DNA from: Picocystis sp. L7
Lineage: Eukaryota; Chlorophyta; Picocystophyceae; Picocystales; Picocystaceae
Direction of reading: 5' to 3'
DNA length: 64,000 nt
Assembly: GCA_020975725.1 (NCBI GenBank)
Contig: QXJR01000025.1
Coordinates: 248,001-312,000, forward strand
The translations under genes were made by a program, and so were the position numbers. Under the pieces are notes generated by a model. It saw only the letters and a program-made list of their open reading frames with translations, did no database searches and was not told the origin of the DNA. Positions 9,929-21,176 of this stretch are shown piece by piece; the first letter of the stretch is position 1, and each line of letters opens with the position of its first letter.

Positions 9929-11578
9929 ATGGAAGAGGTCGGAGGGAGAGGAAACGAAGAAGGGACGCCCACGTGCGCCACGGCGTCCAAGACCGTCACG
10001 GGAACCGTGGTGGGAGAGCACGTGCACACCATCGCAGGATACAGCCTCGTGCGTGGGTTGGGAGACGGAGAACCGGTGGCCAGCGAAAGGTTCTCGGTGG
10101 GCGGACACGAATGGGTGCTGCTGTTCTATCCGGATGGGAAACGATCCGCAGCAGATATCGGAAACCACATCCATCCGCACAGTTCCATCCTGGCCAGAGC
10201 AGGCCTGCACGGATCCTACCTGCCCATCGCACCGGGAGGAGAGGCGCTCGGGGGACATAGAAACAGCGCACAGCAACCGCGAGAAGATGCGGAAGAAAGG
10301 GAAGGAAACGTGCCGAATTCGCAGCCCATGCAAGGAAGTGAACTGATCGGGAGACAAGCAGAAGCAGTGGTGCAAGGGATGCCGTTTACAGAAGCCGCCA
10401 GGCTACCTTGGCGTGGGGAACACATGCCCAGCAGTGGAAGGGCGGCCGTACCCATCATGTCCATGGGTAACCTGAGCCACGGGAACGAACGGAGAGATGC
10501 AACAGGAGAATACTGTGCACTCTTCGTCGCACTCATTGGAGAAGGAAAAAACCCGCAGGGTGTGGTGCACACCAGCGAAGGACGTATTGTGAGGGCATTC
10601 CATCGGTTCACCTTGGTCGACCAAAGCGGACAGGAAAACCACATCACCAAGGGTAGGCGGAGGGAACAGGGTGCAGTCAAGATCAGCTGTGCGCGATCAG
10701 ACCCAAACGCCAGAAATTGCCATGGGTACCGAAAGTTTGTTAGAAGAAGCGTTCTCGAGAACCCGCAATATGGTTACCTTCACGATGATCAAATCGTGAT
10801 TCGCTACACAATCGAGCTTGTGGTAACAGAGGGAGGGGCTCTCACGAGACGGGAAGCGGCCAAGCTTACGCTGCCGGATCAATTGCCTTCGTCCCTGGGC
10901 AAAGACCTCACCCGCCTCCTTGAGTCGGGTCAGGATGCAGACGTCACTTTTCACGTGGGAAACGAGACTTTTCCAGCGCATCGGTTGGTTCTGATGGCAA
11001 GATCGCCAGTACTGAGTGCCATGCTTTCTTCTCCGATGAAAGAGGGCGAAGAGGGGGTTGTCAGGGTCATGGATGTAGAACCCTTTGTCTTTCGCTCCCT
11101 TCTGTACTTCATCTATGCGGATGATGTCCCAGAACTAGAGGGCGAAGATGGCATGAAGAACGTTCCACTCATACAGCACCTACTCGCTGCAGCCGACCGT
11201 TTCGGCCTTGAGCGCCTTCGTCGAACCTGTGAGAGGAAGCTTTGCGAAGCTATGGAAGTCGAAACGGCTGCAACCACGTTGGCTTTGGCTGAACAGAGTC
11301 ATGCAGTAGAGCTGAAGAGAATTGCCCTCACGTACGTGGCAGAAAACCTTGCACGGGTCATGGGTACCGATGGTTGGGAGCATATGGTGCAAGCGTGCCC
11401 AGGCATCATGCCGCAGGTGCTGGAGGCAGTGGCCCAAGCCACGTCCCATTCTCCGAATGAAGATCGCCCTGGTGGCATGGATGAAATGAATGCACCTGAC
11501 GATCCCAGCGCGCCTGGTAATGCGCGAGATCGCAACTCGCCATCGTTTTCAAGAAGGGTGCGGTTTCGGAGGATGTAA
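9929..11578 (+). CDS. MATH-BTB protein, probable CUL3 ubiquitin-ligase adaptor (SPOP/BPM type)
   Basis: 549 residues from the first in-frame ATG. A MATH domain (roughly 30-305) begins HTIAGYSLVRGLGDGEP...FSVGGHEWVLLFYPDG and ends with FTLVDQSGQENH, CHGYRKFVRRSVLE and YLHDDQIVIRYTIEL, all typical of SPOP and plant BPM proteins. Between the first part and YCALFVALIGEGK there is a hydrophilic insertion of about 100 residues (near 90-190) not seen in canonical MATH domains. The BTB/POZ domain (about 326-440) has DADVTFHVGNETFPAHRLVL and FRSLLYFIYADD, followed by a 3-box/BACK-like helical tail. In this family MATH binds substrate and BTB binds CUL3. An AATAAA sits directly at the stop codon. It converges with the Arf-GEF gene, only 152 bp away. 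Confidence 0.92.
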   Translation: MEEVGGRGNEEGTPTCATASKTVTGTVVGEHVHTIAGYSLVRGLGDGEPVASERFSVGGHEWVLLFYPDGKRSAADIGNHIHPHSSILARAGLHGSYLPIAPGGEALGGHRNSAQQPREDAEEREGNVPNSQPMQGSELIGRQAEAVVQGMPFTEAARLPWRGEHMPSSGRAAVPIMSMGNLSHGNERRDATGEYCALFVALIGEGKNPQGVVHTSEGRIVRAFHRFTLVDQSGQENHITKGRRREQGAVKISCARSDPNARNCHGYRKFVRRSVLENPQYGYLHDDQIVIRYTIELVVTEGGALTRREAAKLTLPDQLPSSLGKDLTRLLESGQDADVTFHVGNETFPAHRLVLMARSPVLSAMLSSPMKEGEEGVVRVMDVEPFVFRSLLYFIYADDVPELEGEDGMKNVPLIQHLLAAADRFGLERLRRTCERKLCEAMEVETAATTLALAEQSHAVELKRIALTYVAENLARVMGTDGWEHMVQACPGIMPQVLEAVAQATSHSPNEDRPGGMDEMNAPDDPSAPGNARDRNSPSFSRRVRFRRM

Positions 11579-11730
11579 ATAAAGGTGAGGAAGCAATTGG
11601 GATGTTGTAACAGAAACGGTCGGAGTACCCAAACCTTTTTCTGATTCGTATGCAAGCAAGAAGAAACAGCTGATGCAGGAGGAATCTTGGGAATTGTTAT
11701 TGAAACTTTCAAAACTCTGGCCTTGGAGGC

Positions 11731-14700
11731 TCATGCTGGTGAGGACAGCATGCTTGGGCTGAAGGAGGGCGAAATGGTTTGGGCCTTCATCCATGTGGAG
11801 TCCCACAATTCTTCTCTGCTCTCCACCAATATCCCCTGGGAAGACATGACGAGTAGAAGGTTCTTTAGGTGCTGGGGGATCGCCTCCGCCAATTCCTCCT
11901 CCTCTTCGGTGCTGCCATGGGAAGCCAGTTTCAGGCAATCTTCCAATCTAGACAGCACAGATAGCCAAACTTGGGTGAAGTCATCCAACTGGCTAAACAC
12001 GGTCAAATATTGTAAAAAGACTTTGCACATCAATGACGATGCTAGTCGTAAGCTCTTCTTGAAAGATGGCTGATTGGCTGGGCGCTTCAAGCTTGACATT
12101 CTCGTCAATTCATCCACAATTCGCAGGATAACCTGCTGCAGACAATCCCTCCACGTAGAGGCCGGTAAAGACAAAGGCTCTGCAGCTGCAAGTACCTTGT
12201 GTAATGTGTTAAGAGCTTGCTCCCTCGGTACAATACGAGCCCAGATGCAGCAGCCGCCCAGTCTACCAATGAGGCTTCCCCAGTGGTCCAGGAATTCCAC
12301 CGTTCCATCATCCAGTGAATAAATGCTTGTGTGGTCCTTCACCAATCCCATGCCAAGCTCACCCATCAGTTCCAAGGCTGATACACACTGCTCCTCTGTA
12401 GCCACTGGGCTTTCTACATGCTTGACAATGGACTCGAGGAGCGGCTCAAAGTGGGAAGAGCGCACTCCTTCACTCAAAACGACGACCGACAGAGCTTCCA
12501 ATCCTGCTGGGTAAGCCTGAGGGTAACTGGCAGTTAACGTGAGCAAGGAACATATGGTCTCCCATTCACTCTTGGAGTGAATATACTTCACAGAGCCCTT
12601 CAACAGCAGAACGATCTCTGCTGCTACTTTCGGCGCCATGGCCCCAAAGATCTTGGGCTCGAGGCAGGAGATCTTGTTGAGACTGGACAGCAACTCTTCA
12701 GCAATGTCCTCTTTGTAAGGCAACAACCTACGGGACAAGTGAAGAAGCTCCAGCGCTGCATGTTCTATAACTGGCACTGGTGCCTGCTGCTCAGTGAGGA
12801 CTTTATTGAAGTAAGAAGACAGGAGAGGCCAAAGCAGATGAATCCGGTCCCTGTTGCGCAGGGCAGTTCCGACCAAGATCTGTAAGCAAAATACCGCACA
12901 GACTTCTTGCTCGTAGTCTGAAAAGTCTTCTGCTTGTCCAGCGTCAGCAGCCCAGACCAAAGCTCTTGCCAGGTGGACAAGAGCATCCCCTTGTAAGAAT
13001 TTGCTATCGGCAAAAATTTCTCCAATGTGGCAAGCTTCGATGCATTCCGTAGCCAGTCCTACTGCCTCGCTCTCTGCGGGATTCATTGCATCTCCTTCAT
13101 CATCTGATCCCTCCAGGGACAGCAGTAGACCTAGCTGTTTGAGAAGTGAACTAGCACTGCTGTTCTTCTTTGATGCTTGGATTGCTGGCCTGCCAGCAAT
13201 CCTTGGCCGGTCGCTATCCATCCCTTCGTCAAGCTGCTCTGTCACTGCGGGTGGTAGTGCCCCAATGGTGTAAAGTCTGGTCACACAATCCACAATGTTC
13301 CACCAACCGGACCTGACATAGTCCCCAAACCTATTAGTGATAGTGAACACAGCCAACGCAGCAGACCTCGCCCGTGCATCCTGCCCAAACGATGCAACGC
13401 GGTTGCTTTCTCCAGATGGTGTTAGTAAGGATGTGAACTTGCACATGCTGACAATGAGTGTATCGATCACCTGTGTCATTTTGTAGGTGGCTGCAATCTG
13501 TGCCACGCAGAGGTACCCGTTTAAGGCCCGCTCAAGCAACACCTCATCTTCCGCATAGTCGAACACGACACTTATGGCTGCTATAGCAGGATTCCACAAC
13601 TTAGCGAACATATCCATGTCGAGGCTCAATCCAAGCACACGGGGATCAACCGCCGTCGATGCGAGCACCCGGGATCTACTGACCACATCGGACCACTTTC
13701 CGGCACCAATATCTCCAAAGCCAAGACCGTTGACATCCTCCACCCGAATTTCATCCGTGGCAATGCTGTAAAAAATATCTTCAAGGAATTCCCGTGGAAG
13801 ATCCTCTCCTTCATTGATCTTGCGGTTATTGCGAATGAAGTCCTCCAAGGTCATTTTCTTCTTTACTTGAGCATTGTGCTGATCAGTATTAAGCATGATG
13901 ATTGAGTAGCAAAGCACATATACAACATCCTCCGATTTGAATGTTTCGTCCTGGCACTCCTTGTGATAGTGACTGGCAAAGTTCTCCAGAATACGGCTTA
14001 TTTTTTGCGCCTCTCCTGGAAGCCTAAATGATTCCATGAACATTCTAAGTGCAAGATCTAATGAGAGCTCCCTCACATCAAACAGCTTGATGAAGGCCTT
14101 GAGCACCTCCACATTAAATTCATCTGGTTCCCCCAAATACTCCCCAAGAATTGTCTTGTCTAGTCCAGGTGTGTGCCGCAAAAAGGCTCCCACAGAGGAA
14201 GAAGTGAGCGGTTTAGGGAGGAGACAGACCGCCTGAAGGTATTCAAAACCTTTGGACGGGTCTCGATTGAAGTGCTCCACCCCAGTTGCAAACTCTTCCT
14301 TGAGCCTCTTCTTCTTTCTCATGTCTTGCAAGCTCACCTCCTTTCCAACAGAATCGTGCAGCAATACTAAGTCCGGAACCACCCCATTCTCCGATGAAAG
14401 ACCTGCAGAGACACCAGTGGGGCTTGGCGGCTGGCTCGATGCGCTTGCGTCGGACGCTTGTTCGGCCCTCTCCTGCATACCAGTCATGACCACCAATAAT
14501 CCTTCTAGTGACAACAGATGAATGGGTCCCAGGATGGAGTTGACAGGAAATGCAGAACGAGACAGCAATCCCACCAACAACTCAAAAGCATTGGGTTGGG
14601 TCAATTCACAATCATACATGCGGTACACGTCGCGGACAAAATCTGTATGCCGACAGAAGTCCACGATGGCATCCACCGCCACCTCTTGCATATCAAGAGA

Positions 14701-16541
14701 AAATGTTCCAGCCTTTCCTTCTGCGATAGGTAATAGCACATAGTCGATGAAGGCCTTGACCTGGGGGAGGATAGCTGGTCCAAACAGGGCAAACAGCTTC
14801 AGATGCAGTGCAGAAAGGGCTGCAAGCTCCTCCAGCGTGGTAGAGGGGGCACAATGGATGCAGGAACGGCCGAGCTGGCTCTGAATGATGGCCATGAGCT
14901 CCGGCACTTGCTTCATAGCTTCGCCGCCGGCATCGATTGCGGTAGATATGATCCCCAGGCAGTGAACTCGAACCTCTGAGTGTTGGTGCGGTGAAATTAG
15001 AGAGCAAACAAAAGCAAACATCTCGCTCAGACAACTGATGTTGTAGGGCTTGTAGGCCCGGGGTGAATCTGGAACGGACCCAGCAGCTTCTGCATAATCT
15101 CCTGAGCTGCCCTCCTCCCTTGGCCCATCCAAAGCGTTGGACGACGTTCGATGCTGCGCATCCTCTTCTTTCAGTCTCCTTATCATCTCCTCAAGTTGAG
15201 AGAACAGCAGAGCCATCATCTCCTCTACAGTGTTCCGCGCCACATCTCTCAGTAGCCGGCTGCATTCTCTCCCTCCCTGCCCATATCCAATGCGAAAACA
15301 GGCCCGCACGGCATCGCAGACATCTTGATTGGCTAGTAGCTGCCCGGCCGGACAACGCAGCAAGGTCAGCAGCACGTGGAGGATAGCAGCCAGCACCACC
15401 TCGTCCGCACCGGGGTCGGTGGCTTCGAAGCGGCAGGAAGTGACTGCCCTGGCTGCATCCTGCACCGCCTCGGCTGCTCCAGGGTGGTTCGGATCGATTG
15501 TTCCTTCCGCCAAAAGCTTCTGCACGGACAGCAAGGCCCCCCTTGTGATGGGTCCGGACGTCTCGACCGATCGCACCACTTCCAAGAATGGAAGAAGGAG
15601 CTCGCGGGGCGTGGGATGCTTGCTTCCTGTAGGATCCGAAACATTTGCAAGGAGCGCCGACGCACAAGAGGGTTGTGACCATTCGCCCGTCCACGTTATC
15701 AGATCCAGAAGGGGGTGCACACGTACGCAAGAACAGCAGAGAGTCAGCCAAAGGTCCGTCATTGGTCCTCGCTGATCGCTTCTGCAAACGGTACCGATAC
15801 TTCCATCGAAACGTGGCGATGCCTGCCTCGTCTATCCCATGGCTGCATGTCCTTCCCCACGAGGAGAACGGCATTGGCCTGTTCTTGGGGATGGTTTGGG
15901 CGGCGTTTGGTATGGACGGTGCATCGCAAGGCCGGGCGAGCGTTGGTGTGGCGTACCCTTGGTTGCACGCAGCGTCTTGAGATCGTCCAGTAGCGGGTCT
16001 TGGTTCATCGCATGGTCTCCCTAGATGTACGATTCGGTGGCATCATCATGGGCATGGTGCGCATGCGTTGGCACCGTTCACGGTCAGTCCTCGTGTCTCT
16101 GCAGGGGATCGACGTCTCGTTCCCATCCCGTGCACGGTCTCGATCGTGCCGGCCGTGGTCACATCGATGTGCATCGGGGTGCAATTCCTCCCTGTTGTCT
16201 TTCTCGGTGCGTGCTTGGGTTTGGATGGGTCTGTGGGTGGGATGGTGTGTGTATCCTTTCCATGGTGTCCACCGTTTTATTCCATCGACGTTTCCATCCG
16301 GTGTTCTTTCTTCGCGTTCGTTTTCGCGTTTTCTTTGGGGATCGGCACGTACCGTGTACCTCGGCAGCAGCGTCCACCTCGCATTGGCACGCATGAGCGC
16401 TTGGACTCGTCCACAAGCACCGCACCACTTGGGTTCCTTGGCTCCGCTCACGGCCTCGGACGCGTCCGATCCGACCCCGACGGGGCGCATGGCGGAGGCA
16501 GGGGTGTCCCCCACACCCGTCCCTCCTCCACGGGGGGGCAT
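11731..16541 (-). CDS. GBF1/GNOM-type large Arf guanine-nucleotide exchange factor (three exons)
   Basis: Sec7-domain GEF that loads Arf GTPases with GTP on Golgi or endosomal membranes. Exon 1 is 16541-16353, intron 1 is 16352-16021 (332 bp, GTACGT...CTAG, phase 0), exon 2 is 16020-15957, intron 2 is 15956-15627 (330 bp, GTACGC...ACAG, phase 1), and exon 3 is 15626-11731. The product is about 1382 residues, similar to GNOM. Splicing joins VQALMRANARW, DPLLDDLKTLR and ELLLPFLEVVRSVE in the order of GBF1/GNOM DCB domains. A HUS-box-like MYDCE precedes Sec7 (about 520-711), which has the catalytic glutamate in FRLPGEAQKI (about 621). The stretch YSIIMLNTDQHNAQVKKKM carries the Tyr, Ser, Asp and Met known to confer brefeldin A sensitivity. 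Start choice is uncertain: the ATG at 16490 is also possible. Confidence 0.9.
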
Positions 16542-18343
16542 GGGGCGAACGGGTGCTGGGATCCGCGGATCGGCGTCCAGGTGTGGCGGTCTCCCACGTC
16601 GAAGGAGGACGCGCTCGAGATCCACAGGGTGGAGCGAAGGGGAGAGGGTGAGAGGGGATTGAGAGAGGGAGAGAGAGGTGCCGCGGTTCAGGGGAGAAAC
16701 ACCGGGAACAGAGGAGGGGGAGAGAGAGCAACAGGGGGGGGGGGGGGAGGAATCGAAGAGAGAGACGGGGAGGAGCAGTGGGAGGCAGAGGAAAGGGAAG
16801 GGTCAGTGGGAGAGAAAAGGCGTGGTGAAAGAGGGCGAGGGGAAGAGGAGAGGGAAAACACGTCGGGGTGGGCAGAGAAGAAGGTTCCCGCCTTCAACCA
16901 AACCCCGCGCAAATCGAATTCCCTCCCGCTTGGTCAAGGCCTCGTATGTCCGCACGGTCCACTCCCCTCTTCCCGTCGTCCCTACCTCGTGCGAATCCGA
17001 TCATCCACCTTCAAACCATGCCTCGGCATCAATCGATCACTCTCCGTACCGCCGCAAGATAAGCTCCATCTCCCTCTCGTACTCAAGCACCCCCCCAACA
17101 CAATTTCAAGTCTTCGTGCCTACCGCACAAGGTCGCAAGAGGGGAAGCTGCATTCCGCAATCGTATCCGGTCTTTCTTTCTTTCAACCTTTCGCCCGTAC
17201 CATCGGGAGTTGCTGTGCCTTACACCTAAATCAACTCACGCTTTCTCCCAAAGTGTTGGGATCTTTATCCTACGCCTTGCATGATCTCTCCCTAGGCCCA
17301 ATACCTTATCTTGCGTCGTTTCGACCATCCCATCGAGTAAAAGACAAGGAGATCGAACCGAAAACCACACTGCGCGAGATAGGACAGAGTTGGCGTGGGA
17401 GCGAGTACGATAGTGGTGCGATGGGCATGAAGGAACGATGCAACGGGCACCATCGCGGCGATGGATGGATGTTGGGTTGAGAAGAGCAACGAAGGGACCA
17501 CGAAAGTACGGGGGTGCGATGATGAGAGGGCGGAGAATGGGCGAAAGAGACAAGGACGAGCGTTCAAACGCCAAGGGAAAGGGGAGGAGCGAAGAGATGG
17601 AGAGCGTCGGTGCGCGGGGCCATGCAAGACTCCATGCCAATCCTAAGACGATCATGGCGCTCACGCAAGGTTGCGGCTTGTACTCCATACGTTGGGATGG
17701 AAAAGCAAAGGGCGAACATGCTCAAGGTGTGGGGGAGAGGCTGAGGTTCATTTGACGATCCCGAAGACGCTTGTGTGGTGGAGTTTGGATCACACGAGCC
17801 ACCGCACGAAGTCGCTTGCCACTCGTAGAGGGCAAAGGTGTTCATCCGAGCGAATACAACGGGGTGTGCTTCTTCACAATTTGAAAACGGACATGCAAGC
17901 GATGCGTTTGCGGCAGGTGGGTCAAGTACGGATCCGATCGCTTAGTTTCTCGCCCCGACGGAAGGCGCCTCGTTTCGTCCGCTCTTTTCCTTTCTCCGTC
18001 TATCCGAACGGATGGAAAGACGTCCCATATTGACGATCCCGTGGCGTTCCCTAGTGCTTGATCGGATTGGTCTGCTTCTCCCAGGAGAGGGTGGGATAGA
18101 GTACGGAGTGCAGGTCAACAATTCTTGCCATTTCAAGACCCATAGGGCGAGCTTGGGGGGGACGGGAGCTTCGGTGGGAGGCGGACGGAGACGGAGCGCG
18201 ATGATGTTGGCGAAGCCGTCGATCTTCATTGATGGGGCTAGCGGGACTTGTTCCGGATCCAACGGATCTGTCGTGGATGTCCGAGTCCGCTCGTGCGGAT
18301 GCCGTTCGCGTCCTTCGTTGGTGGCCAAGGACCCCCCCCCTCC
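16542..18343. other. Intergenic region with purine-rich tract, no gene seen
   Basis: Upstream of the Arf-GEF. A 200-bp GA-rich tract (about 16635-16860) includes an uninterrupted G run near 16734-16748. Long open frames across this tract are low-complexity (Arg/Gly/Glu-rich) and show no family signatures. From 16.9 to 18.3 kb I see no gene or repeat. Confidence 0.6.
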
Positions 18344-19730
18344 GGTTGTGGCTGAATGTTGACCCCCCCCTCGGCTGAATGTCGACCCCCCCCCCTTTTG
18401 GATAAACTTCTCTCATGTTTACAGCAGGGACGGGTTCGACCGACTGGAAATTGGACCCCCCACCTGGCCCGCGGGTCCGAGGAAGGGAGGGAAAGGATCG
18501 ACACATCGTGCGACACACCAAGAATGGCCGAAAGGAACGAAGGATGAAGGCGAAAGGAAAGGAGCGAGAAACCTGGCAAGGCGGGAAGACGGATCGTGCC
18601 AGGGCACGAGACAAGGTCGAACCCAGCCACCATGGAGGACGTCGTTTCAACCCAGATTTTCCCTCGTGGACGTCCGTCCATGGCGCACGACACATCGCAC
18701 GCGTTCGTCCGATCTTGCATCTTTCTGGCTTCGGTTGTCGGCCGATCTCTCCTAAACCCTGCTCATCCTCTCTGTCCCTCTCCGTGTGTCGATTCCGTCT
18801 GCTGTCCAAACCAACGGTCTAGGGCACCCCACCGCCACTTGGGGGGGAGCATGAGTCCTCGGGCTCTTTCTCCGCATCAGGCATGTTTCCCGTTCCTTCT
18901 CGTCGTTTACCCGGGTGATTCGACGAGGTGAATCCGAATCTGAGCTTTTCTGGTCCTGGATCGTTCGCCTTCCCGGTGGACTCGGCGTGGCTGGCCTGGG
19001 GGGTTCCCAAAATTCGCCCTTTTTTGGGTGTTTTTGGCAAGGGGGTGCCCATGCGCTCCATGGCATTAGCGGCATCGTTTCTCGATCCGATTTTTCTCAT
19101 GCATGTGTACCGTCTTTCCATCTTTCCTTTCCCCGGGTTTGGCGTTCCGGTTCCTCTTGGGCGCTCGGCTGCCCTCGGGGAGGTGCCGAGAAGAGGTGCC
19201 GTTCGGGGTCCCCACCACCTGCTGGTGGATATTCACCTCTAGAAATTGAGCCAGAGAGAACTTGGCCGTTGTGAGAGCATCATTCCAGAGATCATGTCGA
19301 GATCTCTCCAACGAGACAGTGTTTTCTCGATTTGAGCCCGTACTCGAAGAGATTCGCGAGTCGAAAGGAAGCAACACCCATCCGAGGAAAGGAACCAACA
19401 TCCAACCCCGAAAGACCCTGAGACGTGCACGGGCCCCCTAGTTCTTGTACGGGCCGAAGTAGGCCGGGGTCCATCGATCAAAACCCCTCAACACGGAGTG
19501 CTCTACAACTTCGATTGGAGCAGCAACGTCCGCGGAGGTCCTCCCGAGGCACTACGGCTCCCGTAGCGACACCCCCTCTCCCTATGAAGAAAAAGTGGCG
19601 GTGGGCCAGGTGGGGGGTCCAATTTCCAGTCGGTCGAACCCGTCCCTGCTGTAAACATGAGAGAAGTTTATCCAAAAGGGGGGGGGGGGCGACATTCAGC
19701 CGAGGGGGGGGTCAACATTCAGCCACAACC
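18344..19730. mobile_element. Non-autonomous DNA transposon with 127-bp terminal inverted repeats (Mutator-like, copy 1)
   Basis: The left arm 18344-18470 and right arm 19603-19730 are near-perfect inverted repeats. The ends read GGTTGTGGCT...AGCCACAACC and contain two C-run/G-run blocks whose lengths differ slightly between arms. Directly outside both ends is CCCCCCCTCC (18334-18343 and 19731-19740), a 10-bp target-site duplication. Long TIRs plus 9-11 bp duplications are characteristic of Mutator-like elements. The 1.1-kb interior has no recognisable transposase, so the copy would depend on one encoded elsewhere. The TIR shares its outer 80 bp design with the element at 29448-30335. Family assignment is inferred from structure only. 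Confidence 0.85.
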
Positions 19731-20051
19731 CCCCCCCTCCCCCCTGAGAGGAGTTTAGATTTTGGGGAAAGACGAAATTTTGGGGAAAGCCGGCCTTTCC
19801 CAAAAAATCAACCCTTCCCGGGTTTCGACGATGAGTTAAGCTTCAGGGTAAAGGGATGTGGGGAGTGACCCCGTTCCTCGACGGGGGATGTAAATTTTCT
19901 GACTTTTTTCGTTTTCGCGGGACAACCCGTTCGAAAGGGTACAGGCGCCTCCGACCGACGCGCATCTGGTGAACGAGCGCACGCCCATCGAATAGGGAAG
20001 GTGCGCGTCGGACGAGTGCGGTGTCGAGGAGCGAAGAAGGACCATCGACTA

Positions 20052-21056
20052 ATGCTCGTTCGTGCCATATCGGTTCGAGATAGCATGGGTGCCGGAGGAG
20101 GTGGCAATACAAGCGGAGGTCTTGTTCAAATCATTCCAAATGAGAACGTGGTAGACATTGTGGAAGCTGCGATGGATGATGAGACGAGTGACGACGGAAA
20201 AGCACCGATTGCATTGCCCGATGAGAATGCCATCCAAAATATGGCCCCCCTTCGTGGCCGTACATGGACCTCGGCGCACAACAAGGCCTTGTTGTATGTG
20301 GTGAGGGACGAAGATTGTTGTTTCCTCGAAAAGAGGACAAACAGTGACAAAAGCAACGCTTGGAAGCTATTTGAAGAGCGGCTGAAGGGAACGTACCCAA
20401 AGCTATTTGGCTCGTGGGTGCTTGACCGGAAGCAAATCCGTAAGAGGATTTTGGCCTTGCTGAAGGCTCACCGAGCAAACGAGGAGGGAGTGCTTCGCGC
20501 CACTGGACGAGGGGGTGGTATGGTCGACGAGGAACTCGCACAACTTTGTGACGAGGTCACGGAACGAGTATCAGATGCCGAAACACGGAAAGGAGCGGCG
20601 CATGCGGAGAAAGCTCGCGCAAGGGAGATGAAGGAGCGGAACGGTGAGATGCTCGTCATGAGCCAGCTTCAGACAGGAGGAAAACGCACACGTCTGGATG
20701 CACCTTCCAATAGCTCGCCGGACGAGTCTAGACAGCGGACGAATAGTCGCCGGCGGCGAACTTCTGGTGACGAGAACCGCGGGCTCGTTCTCCCTGAATT
20801 GCAAAAGAGCTTGGTCGCCCTCCTACGTTCCCAGGAGCGAAGAGATGCCTTGGACGAGTGGAGGGTACGGTGCGAGGCACACCGCAACGACCCGTTGCGT
20901 CATGTTGACCCTGGTTCTTTGGATGACTGGATGAACGTGTACTTGAATACGCACGGGCAAGGCACGTCTGTCCACATGCAACCATCGACTTCGCAACGCG
21001 ATGAGGACGAAGTAGAATCCCCAAACAAAGATACGAGGGGTGCAAGATTCAAGTAA
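20052..21056 (+). CDS. Harbinger-associated SANT/Myb-like DNA-binding protein
   Basis: 334 residues from the first in-frame ATG (a second lies at 20085). PIF/Harbinger elements normally encode a Myb/SANT or trihelix-like partner that binds the transposon ends and brings in the transposase. Here residues 70-150 hold the helical, tryptophan-containing segment RTWTSAHNKALLYVV, then NAWKLFEERLKG, LFGSWVLDRKQIRKRILALL, matching that type. The remainder is charged and probably disordered, with a basic patch SRRRRTSG near residue 235 that could act as a nuclear localisation signal. The C-terminal DEWRVRCEAHR segment is unassigned. Confidence 0.8.
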   Translation: MLVRAISVRDSMGAGGGGNTSGGLVQIIPNENVVDIVEAAMDDETSDDGKAPIALPDENAIQNMAPLRGRTWTSAHNKALLYVVRDEDCCFLEKRTNSDKSNAWKLFEERLKGTYPKLFGSWVLDRKQIRKRILALLKAHRANEEGVLRATGRGGGMVDEELAQLCDEVTERVSDAETRKGAAHAEKARAREMKERNGEMLVMSQLQTGGKRTRLDAPSNSSPDESRQRTNSRRRRTSGDENRGLVLPELQKSLVALLRSQERRDALDEWRVRCEAHRNDPLRHVDPGSLDDWMNVYLNTHGQGTSVHMQPSTSQRDEDEVESPNKDTRGARFK

Positions 21057-21176
21057 TCAATGTAATGTATGTATTACTTCTTTTTTGCAATACTTCGATT
21101 TCCATCTCCACGTACAAACTAATGAAGCAGTAGAAGTTCCTACCATTCATACATGGAAAAAATTCGCGATATTCTT

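Noticed and set aside
15627-15726. Alternative 100-bp intron (GTACGT at 15726) joining SLLFLR to SKHPTPRELLLPF in the Arf-GEF
   Set aside because: It is in frame and has good splice sites, but the resulting N-terminus lacks the conserved DCB segments. The 330-bp intron with the DPLLDDLKTLR exon matches GBF1/GNOM much better. Minor alternative splicing remains possible.
16068-17480. 470-codon open frame upstream of the Arf-GEF
   Set aside because: It overlaps Arf-GEF exon 1 and intron 1 on the opposite strand and continues through a GA-rich low-complexity tract. No family motif.
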